40,966 nucleotides of DNA from Planctomycetales bacterium (GTDB taxonomy: Bacteria; Planctomycetota; Phycisphaerae; SM23-33): contig DAOWOP010000002.1 of NCBI GenBank assembly GCA_030642005.1, forward strand, positions 1 through 40,966, read 5' to 3'. The notes under the pieces are model-generated. The model made no database searches. It worked only from the letters and a program-made list of their open reading frames with translations, and was not told the DNA's origin. A program made the position numbers and the translations under genes. Below, piece by piece: positions 23,268 to 30,170 of this stretch. How positions within the stretch are numbered: position 1 is the stretch's first letter; every line of letters begins with the position of its first letter.

Positions 23268-23828
23268 ATGAGCAAAGTTGGATTGTTTTATGGAAGCACA
23301 ACGGGAAATACAAAGAATGTGGCCGAGATGGTCCGGAACGAACTCGGCGCCGACAACGTTGACCTGCACGATGTCGCCGGGGCCGGTCCGGCTGACGTCG
23401 GCGGATACGGTATTCTCATTCTCGGCGTTTCCACGTGGGGACTTGGTGATCTTCAGGATGATTGGGAGGCGTTTGCTTCGAGCCTGAAGAGTTTGGACGG
23501 AAGGAAGGTAGCCCTGTTCGGTCTGGGCGATCAGCAGGCATATCCCGACACCTTCGTCAATGCCATGGGCACACTGTATGAAAAGGCCACCGAAGCCGGA
23601 GCCGACGTAGTAGGGGCCTGGCCGACAGACGGGTATGACTTCGGCGACTCGACGGCAGTCGTTAACTACGAGTTTGTGGGGCTGGCCTTGGACGAAGACA
23701 GACAACCTGACATGACGGCGGGGCGCGTGAAGGCGTGGGTCAATCAACTCAAGGTCGAACTGGGTTTGCAGACCGAGACTGAAATGTCGGATGAAACGTT
23801 ACAGCCACCGATGGGAGGCCGGATATGA
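23268..23828 (+). CDS. Long-chain flavodoxin
   Basis: The protein has 186 residues. The FMN phosphate loop is YGSTTGNT (8-15). The flavin-contact loops are STWGLGDLQDDW (about 55-66) and GLGDQQAYPDTFVNAMG (about 85-101). Length and the DFGDS...GLALDEDRQ insertion fit the long-chain FldA type. Flavodoxin replaces ferredoxin as electron carrier when iron is scarce, which fits the surrounding Fur and Feo genes. It overlaps the DUF2023 gene by 4 bases. A short extra C-terminal tail (TEMSDETLQPPMGGRI) extends beyond the usual end. Confidence 0.94.
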   Translation: MSKVGLFYGSTTGNTKNVAEMVRNELGADNVDLHDVAGAGPADVGGYGILILGVSTWGLGDLQDDWEAFASSLKSLDGRKVALFGLGDQQAYPDTFVNAMGTLYEKATEAGADVVGAWPTDGYDFGDSTAVVNYEFVGLALDEDRQPDMTAGRVKAWVNQLKVELGLQTETEMSDETLQPPMGGRI

Positions 23829-24241
23829 TAGGAAAAGCCGAGGAACTTCAGACACCTGATACGGCGGCCATGGCGGTCTTCTGCCATCACGTCTATGAAT
23901 ACCGCAAGGGTCTGCGGAACCTTATCCTTCATACCTGCCGGAGGGAATGCAAGAAGCAAATCATCAGGAAACTCCGTCGGGGACGGATTGCCTATTTCAT
24001 CTTTCCGGTCGGTACAGAGAAGATGAACGTATTTTTCGGTGATCCGTCCTGTATCGAGGTCATTCGCAGTATAGGCAAGAGAGACTTATCGGCCTACAGC
24101 GACGAAGAGGATTTCATCCTTGGGACCATGCTCGGATATTGCCCCCGCAAGCAGTGCATACGGTACCTGCAGCGAAAGAGTTCCGCCCGTGAACATGGTG
24201 ACAAAGAGACTCAATGTCCCCGCAGGTTTCAGGTAGCCTGA
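23825..24241 (+). CDS. DUF2023 protein, flavodoxin partner
   Basis: The protein has 138 residues. It matches the DUF2023 pattern: VFCHHVYEYRKGLRNLILHTC, then MNVFFGDPSCIEVI and EEDFILGTMLGYCPRKQCIRYL. This family is usually encoded next to flavodoxin and its function is unknown. Start and flavodoxin stop overlap as ATGA, so the proteins are made in step. Several Cys and His residues are conserved within the motifs. The last 18 residues after RYLQRK look variable. Confidence 0.88.
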   Translation: MIGKAEELQTPDTAAMAVFCHHVYEYRKGLRNLILHTCRRECKKQIIRKLRRGRIAYFIFPVGTEKMNVFFGDPSCIEVIRSIGKRDLSAYSDEEDFILGTMLGYCPRKQCIRYLQRKSSAREHGDKETQCPRRFQVA

Positions 24242-24312
24242 TGAACCTTTTGGCAACAGCCAGGACATCTCGGCCCGCCAAGGCCGCGAGGATCGTCCCG
24301 GATGCCGCTGAC

Positions 24313-24332
24313 GCCGCCGGGGCGCCGGCGGC
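24313..24332. terminator. GC-rich hairpin between convergent genes
   Basis: GCCGCCGG (24313-24320) and CCGGCGGC (24325-24332) form a perfect 8-bp stem with a GGCG loop, between the ends of the DUF2023 and ferredoxin genes. No T-tract is present, so terminator activity is uncertain. Confidence 0.35.
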
Positions 24333-24359
24333 CGGTTCGCCTGGCCTGTGCCGAGGGCG

Positions 24360-24533
24360 CTACGCACCGGCCGAGATGGCGTTGACGGGGCACTCGGACT
24401 CGCACACGCCACAGTCTGTGCATTTCTCGGGGTCGATGATGAATTTGTCGTCGCCCTCGGTGATTGCATCGACGGGGCAGACCGGCACACAAGCGCCGCA
24501 CTTCGTACATTCGTCGGAGATTGTGTATGCCAT
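24360..24533 (-). CDS. 2[4Fe-4S] ferredoxin
   Basis: The protein has 57 residues and two complete cluster motifs, CTKCGACVPVCP and CTDCGVCESECP, which is the clostridial-type bacterial ferredoxin layout. GGAG 8 bases upstream of the ATG at 24533 decides the start over an upstream in-frame start at 24557. It lies opposite to the flavodoxin operon and diverges from the Fur-family gene. A switch between ferredoxin and flavodoxin with iron supply would be logical, but no Fur box was recognised by eye. Confidence 0.93.
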   Translation of the reverse strand: MAYTISDECTKCGACVPVCPVDAITEGDDKFIIDPEKCTDCGVCESECPVNAISAGA

Positions 24534-24564
24534 TTCATTGCTCCTTATCTTGTACAAACATGGC

Positions 24565-24593
24565 TTGCATTACGCTGGCGACCACTCTATTTA
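24565..24593 (+). promoter_or_regulatory. Possible promoter of the Fur-family gene
   Basis: TTGCAT (24565-24570) and TATTTA (24588-24593) are separated by 17 bases, 57 bases before the ATG at 24651. Both boxes are imperfect, so this is a weak call. Confidence 0.3.
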
Positions 24594-24650
24594 TTATTGG
24601 CAGACAAACCTATTGATGTCCACGCAATAACGCGGCCAGGGCAAAAAGGT

Positions 24651-25223
24651 ATGAAGACCAAATATAAACAACGGCGTCGCGACGTCGCTCAATCGCGGGC
24701 CGACGACGCTCCGGTGGGCAAGGATCACAAGGACGCAGCACAAAAGGACGCTATCACCCATGAGGCATGGAAGGTCTTTGAGGCCTACCTCAAGAACAAC
24801 GGCGACCGTCTCACCGAGGCCAGGCGGATTATCCTTCGGCAGGTATTCGAGCGGCACGATCATTTTCGAGCGGACGAGTTGGCGGCGGACCTTGTCGGGG
24901 GCGTCAACCGCGTCAGCCGGGGTACGGTGTACCGAACACTGGCGTTGATGGTTCAAGCCGGACTGGTCCGGGAATTGCGAGATTCGGACGTTCACGTTCA
25001 CTACGAGCACGTCTTCGGCCACGAACATCACGAACACCTCATCTGCAACGAATGTGGGCGGTTCGTCGAGTTTCAGGATCAGGATGTCGAGGTTCGTTTG
25101 ATGGACGTCTGCCGCAAAAAGGGATTCCGCCCAACCAGTCACAGGGTCGTCGTATTCGGAACGTGTATGGAATGTCAGGCAAAGGCAAAGCCTACTACTG
25201 TTATTATGAAAAAAACCTCGTAA
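24651..25223 (+). CDS. Fur-family metal-responsive regulator
   Basis: The protein has 190 residues, longer than typical Fur by a charged N-terminal extension of about 35 residues. The winged helix (about 40-110) shows NNGDRLTEARRIILRQVFERHDHFRADEL and RVSRGTVYRTLALMVQAGLV. The dimerisation domain has the metal-site segment HVHYEHVFGHEHHEHLICNECG and a second Cys pair CMEC, so a structural Zn(Cys)4 site is complete. It could be Fur (iron), Zur (zinc) or PerR-like, and a ZIP transporter follows. The ATG at 24651 is chosen with AAAAAGGT just upstream; the longer reading would overlap the divergent ferredoxin gene. Confidence 0.92.
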   Translation: MKTKYKQRRRDVAQSRADDAPVGKDHKDAAQKDAITHEAWKVFEAYLKNNGDRLTEARRIILRQVFERHDHFRADELAADLVGGVNRVSRGTVYRTLALMVQAGLVRELRDSDVHVHYEHVFGHEHHEHLICNECGRFVEFQDQDVEVRLMDVCRKKGFRPTSHRVVVFGTCMECQAKAKPTTVIMKKTS

Positions 25224-25332
25224 GATTATATTAGGGATATGGCGGAACGACGGTGTAGGCTAATCAGGTGAATGGATCGCGGTGTAATTTCCGAGGCGGA
25301 TGTTCGAACCGGCGTGATGCGCCCGATTTCCG

Positions 25333-26205
25333 GTGTACAGATTGGAAACCTGCACAAGCACAAGCGTCCTGGCGGCGGGTTTGGGTATATCGTGGTTCTA
25401 TGACATAAACCCGGTAGTCCAGGCATTGATTGCGACGTTCGGTACGTGGCTTGTTACCGCGCTGGGTGCCGCGGTGGTGCTTTTGACGAAGAAGGTTTCA
25501 CAGAAGTATCTGGACGCTTCACTGGGCATGGCCGCCGGTGTGATGATCGCCGCGAGTTTCTGGAGCCTCCTTGCCCCCTCGATCGACCTGGCTGAAAAAT
25601 CGTACGGCGAGGCGCTGAAATGGATGCCGCCGCTGGTGGGGTTTCTACTTGGTGCGGTGGTGCTGCGAATAATCGACAGGATACTGCCCCACCTGCATCC
25701 CGACCTGGCAATAGCCGAGGGACCCAAAACCTCCCTGCATCGCAGCACGCTGCTGGTGCTGGCGATCACGATACACAACTTTCCCGAAGGCCTGGCTATC
25801 GGCGTGGCGTTCGGGGCAGCCGCTCATTTGTCCGGCGCTGAACAGGCAGCCCAGATAGGCTCGGCCATCGCCTTGGCCATCGGCATCGGTCTTCAGAATT
25901 TTCCCGAAGGCACGGCCGTGGCGCTGCCTTTGCGCCGTGAAGGAATGAGCCGGGCCAAGGCGCTGTGGTATGGGCAACTCTCGGCAGTGGTCGAGCCGAT
26001 TGGCGCTATCCTTGGGGCCGGTGCCGTGCTGATGATCAGTTCGATCCTGCCTTACGCACTGGCCTTCGCCGCTGGAGCGATGATCTTCGTCGTAGTCGAA
26101 GAACTCATCCCCGAGGCACAGCGAAAAGGTAACGTGGACCTGGCTACGATGGGCGCGATTGTCGGTTTTGCGATTATGATGACGTTGGATGTAGCCTTGG
26201 GATAA
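25333..26205 (+). CDS. ZIP-family divalent metal transporter
   Basis: The protein has 290 residues from a GTG start, with about eight membrane helices. Helix 4 carries TIHNFPEGLAIGVAFG and helix 5 carries GLQNFPEGTAVALPLRREGMSRAKA, the two HNxPEG/xNxPEG metal-binding signatures of ZIP transporters. VEELIPEA in the last part is also typical. ZIP proteins import zinc, iron or other divalent metals. An in-frame stop lies just before the GTG at 25333, and a TTG at 25381 would give the N terminus MGISWFYDINPVVQ that looks more family-like, so the start is uncertain. It follows the Fur-family gene by 109 bases and converges on tyrA. Confidence 0.92.
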   Translation: MYRLETCTSTSVLAAGLGISWFYDINPVVQALIATFGTWLVTALGAAVVLLTKKVSQKYLDASLGMAAGVMIAASFWSLLAPSIDLAEKSYGEALKWMPPLVGFLLGAVVLRIIDRILPHLHPDLAIAEGPKTSLHRSTLLVLAITIHNFPEGLAIGVAFGAAAHLSGAEQAAQIGSAIALAIGIGLQNFPEGTAVALPLRREGMSRAKALWYGQLSAVVEPIGAILGAGAVLMISSILPYALAFAAGAMIFVVVEELIPEAQRKGNVDLATMGAIVGFAIMMTLDVALG

Positions 26206-26215
26206 TCGCAGACTA

Positions 26216-27088
26216 CTACTCTTCCTGTTTCAGCCTGCGTGCGAGAAGTTCGTCGCGGCGTTTCTTAGCGGCGGTGAGGTAGCGCTCGATACCGGCTGCG
26301 TCGCCGAGGTCGATCAGGTCGCGGATGCGCATAAGTTGCTCGTCGGCTGCGTCAATGGCCGCCAGCAGCGGCTTGCGGTTGGTCAGGATAATGTCCCGCC
26401 ACATGGCCGGATCGCCCGAGGCGATCCGCGTGGTGTCGAGGAAGCCGCGACCGGCCAGGGGCAGGTCTGCGTTTTTCTGGCCTGTGACGATCATGGCCGC
26501 CAGGACGTGCGGCAGGTGCGAGATGCGCGCGACGGCGCGGTCATGGGCAGTCGGAGTCATGCGAACGGTTCGGCTGCCGAGCATCTCCCAGAACCGCAAC
26601 ACCTTGCGCAGCGCCGCAGGGCGGGTGTGCTTTGTCGGCGTAACGATACAAGTCGCGCCGGCGAACAGGTCGGCCCTGGCGAACTGCACGCCGCGGCGCT
26701 CGGACCCGGCCATCGGGTGGCTGCCGATGAAAGGCCCGCCTTGACCAAGGACAGCCTCGGCCAGGCGGACGACGACAGCCTTGGTCGAGCCGACGTCTGT
26801 AACGACCGCACGGGCCGAAATCGAATCCCGCATCGCCAGCAGGTGATCTTCGCAAGCGCCCAGCGGCGTAGCCAACACAACCAGGTCCGCACCGGTAACA
26901 CCCTCTTCCGTCGAAAGCGTAGCGGTGTCAATCGCACCGGCAGCCAGAGCGCGGGCGAGGGACGATCTCCGTCGCCCGACACCCGCCACAGCGATACTTT
27001 CATCAGCGGCCTTGAGGGCAAGACCAATCGACCCGCCCAGAAGACCAACCCCGACGACCGTTACCTTTTCAAGAACCGGCTTCTTCAT
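26216..27088 (-). CDS. tyrA: Prephenate dehydrogenase (TyrA family)
   Basis: The protein has 290 residues. An N-terminal Rossmann fold has VTVVGVGLLGGSIGLALKA, and the catalytic region includes DVGSTK, IGSHPMAGSERRGV and a helical C-terminal dimerisation domain with HDRAVARISHLPHVLA. The enzyme oxidises prephenate (or arogenate) with NAD(P) on the way to tyrosine. No chorismate mutase or ACT domain is fused. The ATG at 27088 follows GGTGG and is preferred to the upstream in-frame reading, which runs into the inverted repeat at 27106-27194. Confidence 0.9.
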   Translation of the reverse strand: MKKPVLEKVTVVGVGLLGGSIGLALKAADESIAVAGVGRRRSSLARALAAGAIDTATLSTEEGVTGADLVVLATPLGACEDHLLAMRDSISARAVVTDVGSTKAVVVRLAEAVLGQGGPFIGSHPMAGSERRGVQFARADLFAGATCIVTPTKHTRPAALRKVLRFWEMLGSRTVRMTPTAHDRAVARISHLPHVLAAMIVTGQKNADLPLAGRGFLDTTRIASGDPAMWRDIILTNRKPLLAAIDAADEQLMRIRDLIDLGDAAGIERYLTAAKKRRDELLARRLKQEE

Positions 27089-27105
27089 AAGTCCACCAAA
27101 GAAGA

Positions 27106-27194
27106 TTAACCACAAAGGACACAAAGAGCACAAAGTAAAAAACGAAATTTTTAATTCTTTTGTTCTTTGTGCTCTTTGTGTCCTTTGTGGTCAA
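27106..27194. repeat. Long hairpin repeat of CACAAAGGA-type nonamers
   Basis: Arms 27106-27135 and 27165-27194 are inverted copies over 30 bases with one mismatch, around a 29-base AT-rich loop. Each arm is built of 9-base units CACAAAGGA, CACAAAGAG and CACAAAGTA. It sits just upstream of tyrA on the minus strand and would form a very stable mRNA or DNA hairpin. Confidence 0.85.
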
Positions 27195-27342
27195 TTTTGA
27201 CGGGTCAATTTTTTCTTGCCCGTTTTGCCAAATGAGCCTATCCTGTTGTCATTGTAAGAAAACGTTGAAAGGGCGCCGGTAAGCGTCCTTGTTTGGTGTT
27301 AATCTTTGTCTGAAAACTATTTCAAACCGGCAATTAGTAAAA

Positions 27343-27420
27343 AGCGGTCAGCGGTCAGCAATCAGCATTGCAGGTCCTTTGTTTATTGGGTTTTTGGCTG
27401 AATGCTGAATGCTGAATGCT
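27343..27420. repeat. Inverted heptamer repeat
   Basis: Four units AGCGGTC, AGCGGTC, AGCAATC and AGCATTG (27343-27370) face three units of GCTGAAT (27397-27417), whose complement is ATTCAGC. Both halves have period 7. The rest of the 425-base tyrA-accA gap (27089-27513) holds the CACAAAG hairpin and a small palindrome GTCTGAA/TTCAGAC at 27431-27447, and no gene. Confidence 0.6.
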
Positions 27421-27513
27421 TTGAGGCGATGTCTGAACTTTTCAGACAGAGCTTAGGTAAGATATGTTCATCCAGGCCTGATGTTTATACGAGGCCGCTA
27501 TTGAGATTGAGCC

Positions 27514-28539
27514 ATGCCGCCCGGTCCGAACGGTTCGCAAAACGGCGATAGCGAGTATCTGCTCGACTTCGAGAAGCCCCTGGCTGCCAACCGGCGTCAT
27601 ATCGCCGAGTTGGAGGCAGACCAGGCCGCCGCCGGTCGAGACCACAGCAGCGAGATTCGCCGCCTCCGCGCCCGGTACCTGACGCAACTGAAGACGACCT
27701 ACAGCAACCTGTCGGCCTGGCAGACCGTCCAGGTCGCCCGCCATCCCCACAGGCCCCTGGCAGGCGATTACCTCGACCGCATCGTAAAGGAATTCGTCGA
27801 ACTGCACGGCGACCGCACATTCGGCGACGATCACGCCATCCGCTGCGGACTGGGGCGGATTGCCGCTGAAAAAGTCGTCATCATCGCCCAACACAAGGGC
27901 CGGGACACCAACGAAAAAATCAAATGCAACTTCGGCTGCGCGCACCCGGAAGGCTACCGCAAAGCCCTTCGCGTGATGAAACTGGCCGAGAAATTCGCCC
28001 TGCCGATTGTTACCCTGATTGATACGCCGGGCGCATATCCGGGCGTCGATAGCGAGGAGCGCGGCGTAGCCGAAGCGATCGCGGTCAACCTTCGCGAAAT
28101 GAGCCGCCTGCGAACACCGATAGCCTGCCTGGTAATCGGCGAGGGCGGATCGGGCGGGGCGCTGGGCATCGGCGTCGGCGACCGAATGGCAATGCTCCAA
28201 CACGCCTATTACAGCGTCATCAGCCCGGAAGGCTGCGCCGCTATCCTGTGGAAGACCGGCGAAAAGGCCGCCGACGCCGCCGAAGCAATGAAACTCACAT
28301 CCAGGCACCTCATGGACATGGACATCATCGACGAGGTTGTCGGCGAGCCGCTCGGCGGGGCGCACCGCGACCCAGCCGAAGCCGCCGCTAACGTTGAACG
28401 ATACTTCGTCCGAAGCCTCCGCGACCTCCGCAGATTCAACATCGACGACCTGCTCCAACGCCGATACGACCGCTGGCGAAAAATGGGAAAAGTCATCAAA
28501 CTCCAACCAGCAACGCCCCAACCAGCGGTAAAAGATTAG
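27514..28539 (+). CDS. accA: Acetyl-CoA carboxylase carboxyltransferase subunit alpha
   Basis: The protein has 341 residues, near the usual AccA length. It starts with a helical N terminus (LDFEKPLAANRRHIAELEAD), followed by HPHRPLAGDYLDRIVKEF, HGDRTFGDDHAI, KIKCNFGCAHPEGYRKALR, TLIDTPGAYPG and GEGGSGGALGIGVGD, all standard AccA motifs. With AccD it transfers carboxyl from biotin to acetyl-CoA, the first step of fatty acid synthesis. The ATG at 27514 gives the correct family N terminus. The TAG stop is shared with a palindromic repeat arm. accD is not in the window. Confidence 0.96.
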   Translation: MPPGPNGSQNGDSEYLLDFEKPLAANRRHIAELEADQAAAGRDHSSEIRRLRARYLTQLKTTYSNLSAWQTVQVARHPHRPLAGDYLDRIVKEFVELHGDRTFGDDHAIRCGLGRIAAEKVVIIAQHKGRDTNEKIKCNFGCAHPEGYRKALRVMKLAEKFALPIVTLIDTPGAYPGVDSEERGVAEAIAVNLREMSRLRTPIACLVIGEGGSGGALGIGVGDRMAMLQHAYYSVISPEGCAAILWKTGEKAADAAEAMKLTSRHLMDMDIIDEVVGEPLGGAHRDPAEAAANVERYFVRSLRDLRRFNIDDLLQRRYDRWRKMGKVIKLQPATPQPAVKD

Positions 28540-28564
28540 CAAGGATGCAGGGGATACAGGGGAT
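28535..28564 (+). repeat. GGGATACAGGGGAT family, left arm of copy 3
   Basis: The sequence starts ATTAGCAAGGATGCAGGGG and ends ATACAGGGGAT. Its TAG is the accA stop codon. The matching inverted arm is about 720 bases away at 29287-29315, on the other side of a frameshifted gene. Confidence 0.7.
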
Positions 28565-28572
28565 TCTCATAA

Positions 28573-28606
28573 AAAAAGCGAAGATCAGCGCAGACAGACA
28601 CAGATT
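28573..28606. repeat. Half-element with CAGACAGACACAGATTA
   Basis: AAGATCAGCGCAGACAGACACAGATTA resembles one arm of the short-unit intergenic repeats of this genome. Its end overlaps the stop codon of the out-of-frame remainder of the neighbouring gene. Confidence 0.4.
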
Positions 28607-28895
28607 ACAAGCCGCCGTCTTGCTTTTTCATGTCTTGCGCCTCATCGGTAAATTGCCATGAAGAGGCCGGAGGTATATCCGGAAAACTTTCAAAGGTGAA
28701 TAGCGTCCGCCTTGTGTCCGTCTCCCCGTGGGGACCAACGTCCCAGTGGACTGACAGATTCCTAACTCCGACTTTTTCAAACACGACACGGTAATTATTT
28801 ATATTTCCCTGGAGGAACCTGACCCTGTATCGACACAGGGAAATGCGTCCTTGGCCGTAGTGTTGGCGAAAAACTTTGGCCCAGCGCCCAAGTCC
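28605..28895 (-). pseudogene. Out-of-frame 3-prime remainder of the frameshifted membrane protein gene
   Basis: In the frame one base away from the upstream ORF, 96 open codons run from 28895 to a TAA at 28605. They read as convincing protein: LGRWAKVFRQHYGQG, YRVRFLQGNINNYRVVFEKVG and TRRTLFTFESFPDIPP. The first half, in the other frame, ends in sequence without protein character (TWALGQSFSPTLRPRTHFP). The simplest explanation is a one-base indel near 28895-28900. Whether this is a true mutation or a sequencing error cannot be decided here. Confidence 0.65.
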
Positions 28896-29253
28896 TTACG
28901 TTTGCGCATTCAATTTCGGGGCTATTGTACGCTTGTTCGAAGCGTCCCTCCGCTATGTCGTCCAAGAATCTCTGAAGTTGGCGATCCTCTTCAAACAGGA
29001 GTGGCGACAGCACAGTTGCAGGACATCCGGTCGTAGTAGCCGACAGACAAACCAGCCAGAGAAGCAAACCACCCCACGCGGCCCCGCGTCCGACCATCCG
29101 ACCTCCCCGCGTTTGCCACAGACCAAGAACGACGAAAACAATACCAAGCATCCCCAGCGGGAGAAAAAACAGCAGCCCAAGCGGTACCGACATGATAACC
29201 GCCCAACTGTATCGCTTCCTGTCCTGACCGGTTATTTCCTTAGTATCAGACAT
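28795..29253 (-). CDS. Membrane protein of unknown function, C terminus lost to a frameshift
   Basis: The ORF has 152 residues. Membrane helices at about 18-45 and 55-75 precede a soluble segment EEDRQLQRFLDDIAEGRFEQAYNS, which resembles the start of small DUF4878/DUF3887-type domains where a helix with FLDAL..G.F..AY is typical. After about residue 119 the frame is probably wrong, because the continuation of that domain is found one frame over and runs to 28605, giving a protein of about 215 residues when joined. It lies between the two arms of an inverted repeat. Confidence 0.55.
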   Translation of the reverse strand: MSDTKEITGQDRKRYSWAVIMSVPLGLLFFLPLGMLGIVFVVLGLWQTRGGRMVGRGAAWGGLLLWLVCLSATTTGCPATVLSPLLFEEDRQLQRFLDDIAEGRFEQAYNSPEIECANVRTWALGQSFSPTLRPRTHFPVSIQGQVPPGKYK

Positions 29254-29286
29254 CCACTTCTGCCGCGTTCACTTCAATTTAAAAAA

Positions 29287-29315
29287 ATCCCCTGCATCCC
29301 ATGTATCCCTGCTAA
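29287..29315 (-). repeat. GGGATACAGGGGAT family, right arm of copy 3
   Basis: Read on the minus strand it starts TTAGCAGGGATACATGGGAT. Its TAG (29314-29312) is the trpA stop codon. It is the inverted partner of 28535-28564. Confidence 0.7.
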
Positions 29316-30130
29316 AGAATCGGTATCAGCAGTTCGCTGATGAAATCTCCGACTTTTTTTACCAGTTCGTTACGCGGGGCGTCTTTTGCGTCGGTGATGC
29401 GGTGGATGATGGCGGAGCCGACGATAGCGCCGTCGGCGACCTCGCAGACGTGTCCGACGGTTTCGGCGTTGGAGACGCCGAAGCCGATGCAGACGGGCGT
29501 ATCGGTGTGCGTGCGGAGTTCGGCGACGGCCCGGATGGACTCCTCCGGCAGGCGGGCACGCTCGCCCGTGATGCCGGCGATGGAGACGAAATAGATGAAC
29601 CCGCGCGAGTGGCGGGCGATTTCGAGCCGACGGGCCGGCGGCGTCGTCGGGGCGATCAGCATCACGTTGGCCAGGCCCGCCGCCGCAGCCAGCGGTTCCA
29701 ATTCAGCGGCTTCCTCCAGCGGCAGGTCGGGAATGATAATCCCATCGAAGCCGGCGCCGGCAGCGGCGGCCAGATATGACTCCACGCCGTGCTTGAAAAC
29801 GATGGAATAACTGACCATCGCCACAAGGGCCAGTTTTCCGTCGCCCTGACGGTATGACCGGACCATTTCGAAGATTTTTTCGCTGCTGACACCGGCGGAA
29901 AGGGCCTCGGTATATGAGGCCTGGATCGTCGGACCATCGGCAATCGGGTCGGAAAACGGAATCCCCAATTCACAGACCCGCACCCCGCGCGCCTCGAAAT
30001 TTCCCAGCAGCGCCGCGGTCGTCTCCAGGTCCGGATAACCAGCCGTCAGAAAAGGCATAAGCGCCTTCCTGCTCGCGGCACGAAGTTCCGAAAACGTCTT
30101 AACCAAACGATTGTAACGTAAATTACTCAT
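29312..30130 (-). CDS. trpA: Tryptophan synthase alpha subunit
   Basis: The protein has 272 residues. It has the TrpA barrel motifs LMPFLTAGYPDLETT, VCELGIPFSDPIADGPTIQ (catalytic Glu and Asp region), GIIIPDLPLEEA, MLIAPTTPP, FIYFVSIAGITGER and VCIGFGVSNAETV. It cleaves indole-3-glycerol phosphate and passes indole to TrpB. It lies 40 bases after trpB on the same strand. The stop codon is part of a repeat arm. Confidence 0.96.
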   Translation of the reverse strand: MSNLRYNRLVKTFSELRAASRKALMPFLTAGYPDLETTAALLGNFEARGVRVCELGIPFSDPIADGPTIQASYTEALSAGVSSEKIFEMVRSYRQGDGKLALVAMVSYSIVFKHGVESYLAAAAGAGFDGIIIPDLPLEEAAELEPLAAAAGLANVMLIAPTTPPARRLEIARHSRGFIYFVSIAGITGERARLPEESIRAVAELRTHTDTPVCIGFGVSNAETVGHVCEVADGAIVGSAIIHRITDAKDAPRNELVKKVGDFISELLIPIL

Positions 30131-30142
30131 CTGTTTCTTTAT

Positions 30143-30170
30143 AATCTGTGAAATCCGTGTAATCCGTGGA
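30143..30170. repeat. Nonamer tandem repeat between trpB and trpA
   Basis: The 9-base units AATCTGTGA, AATCCGTGT and AATCCGTGG fill most of the trpB-trpA gap. The array starts directly next to the trpB TAG stop codon (30173-30171), so on the minus strand it reads on from the stop. Confidence 0.65.

Noticed and set aside
24214..24630. A 138-codon plus-strand ORF across the ferredoxin gene
   Set aside because: It is antisense to a perfect 2[4Fe-4S] ferredoxin with its own ribosome-binding site.
27442..28542. A 366-codon minus-strand ORF opposite accA
   Set aside because: The plus strand encodes a full AccA with all motifs; the reverse reading has no recognisable domain.
28535..29315. An insertion sequence or active transposon between the inverted arms
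   Set aside because: The enclosed gene is not transposase-like, and no target-site duplication was recognised. The arms match a dispersed palindrome family found elsewhere without cargo.
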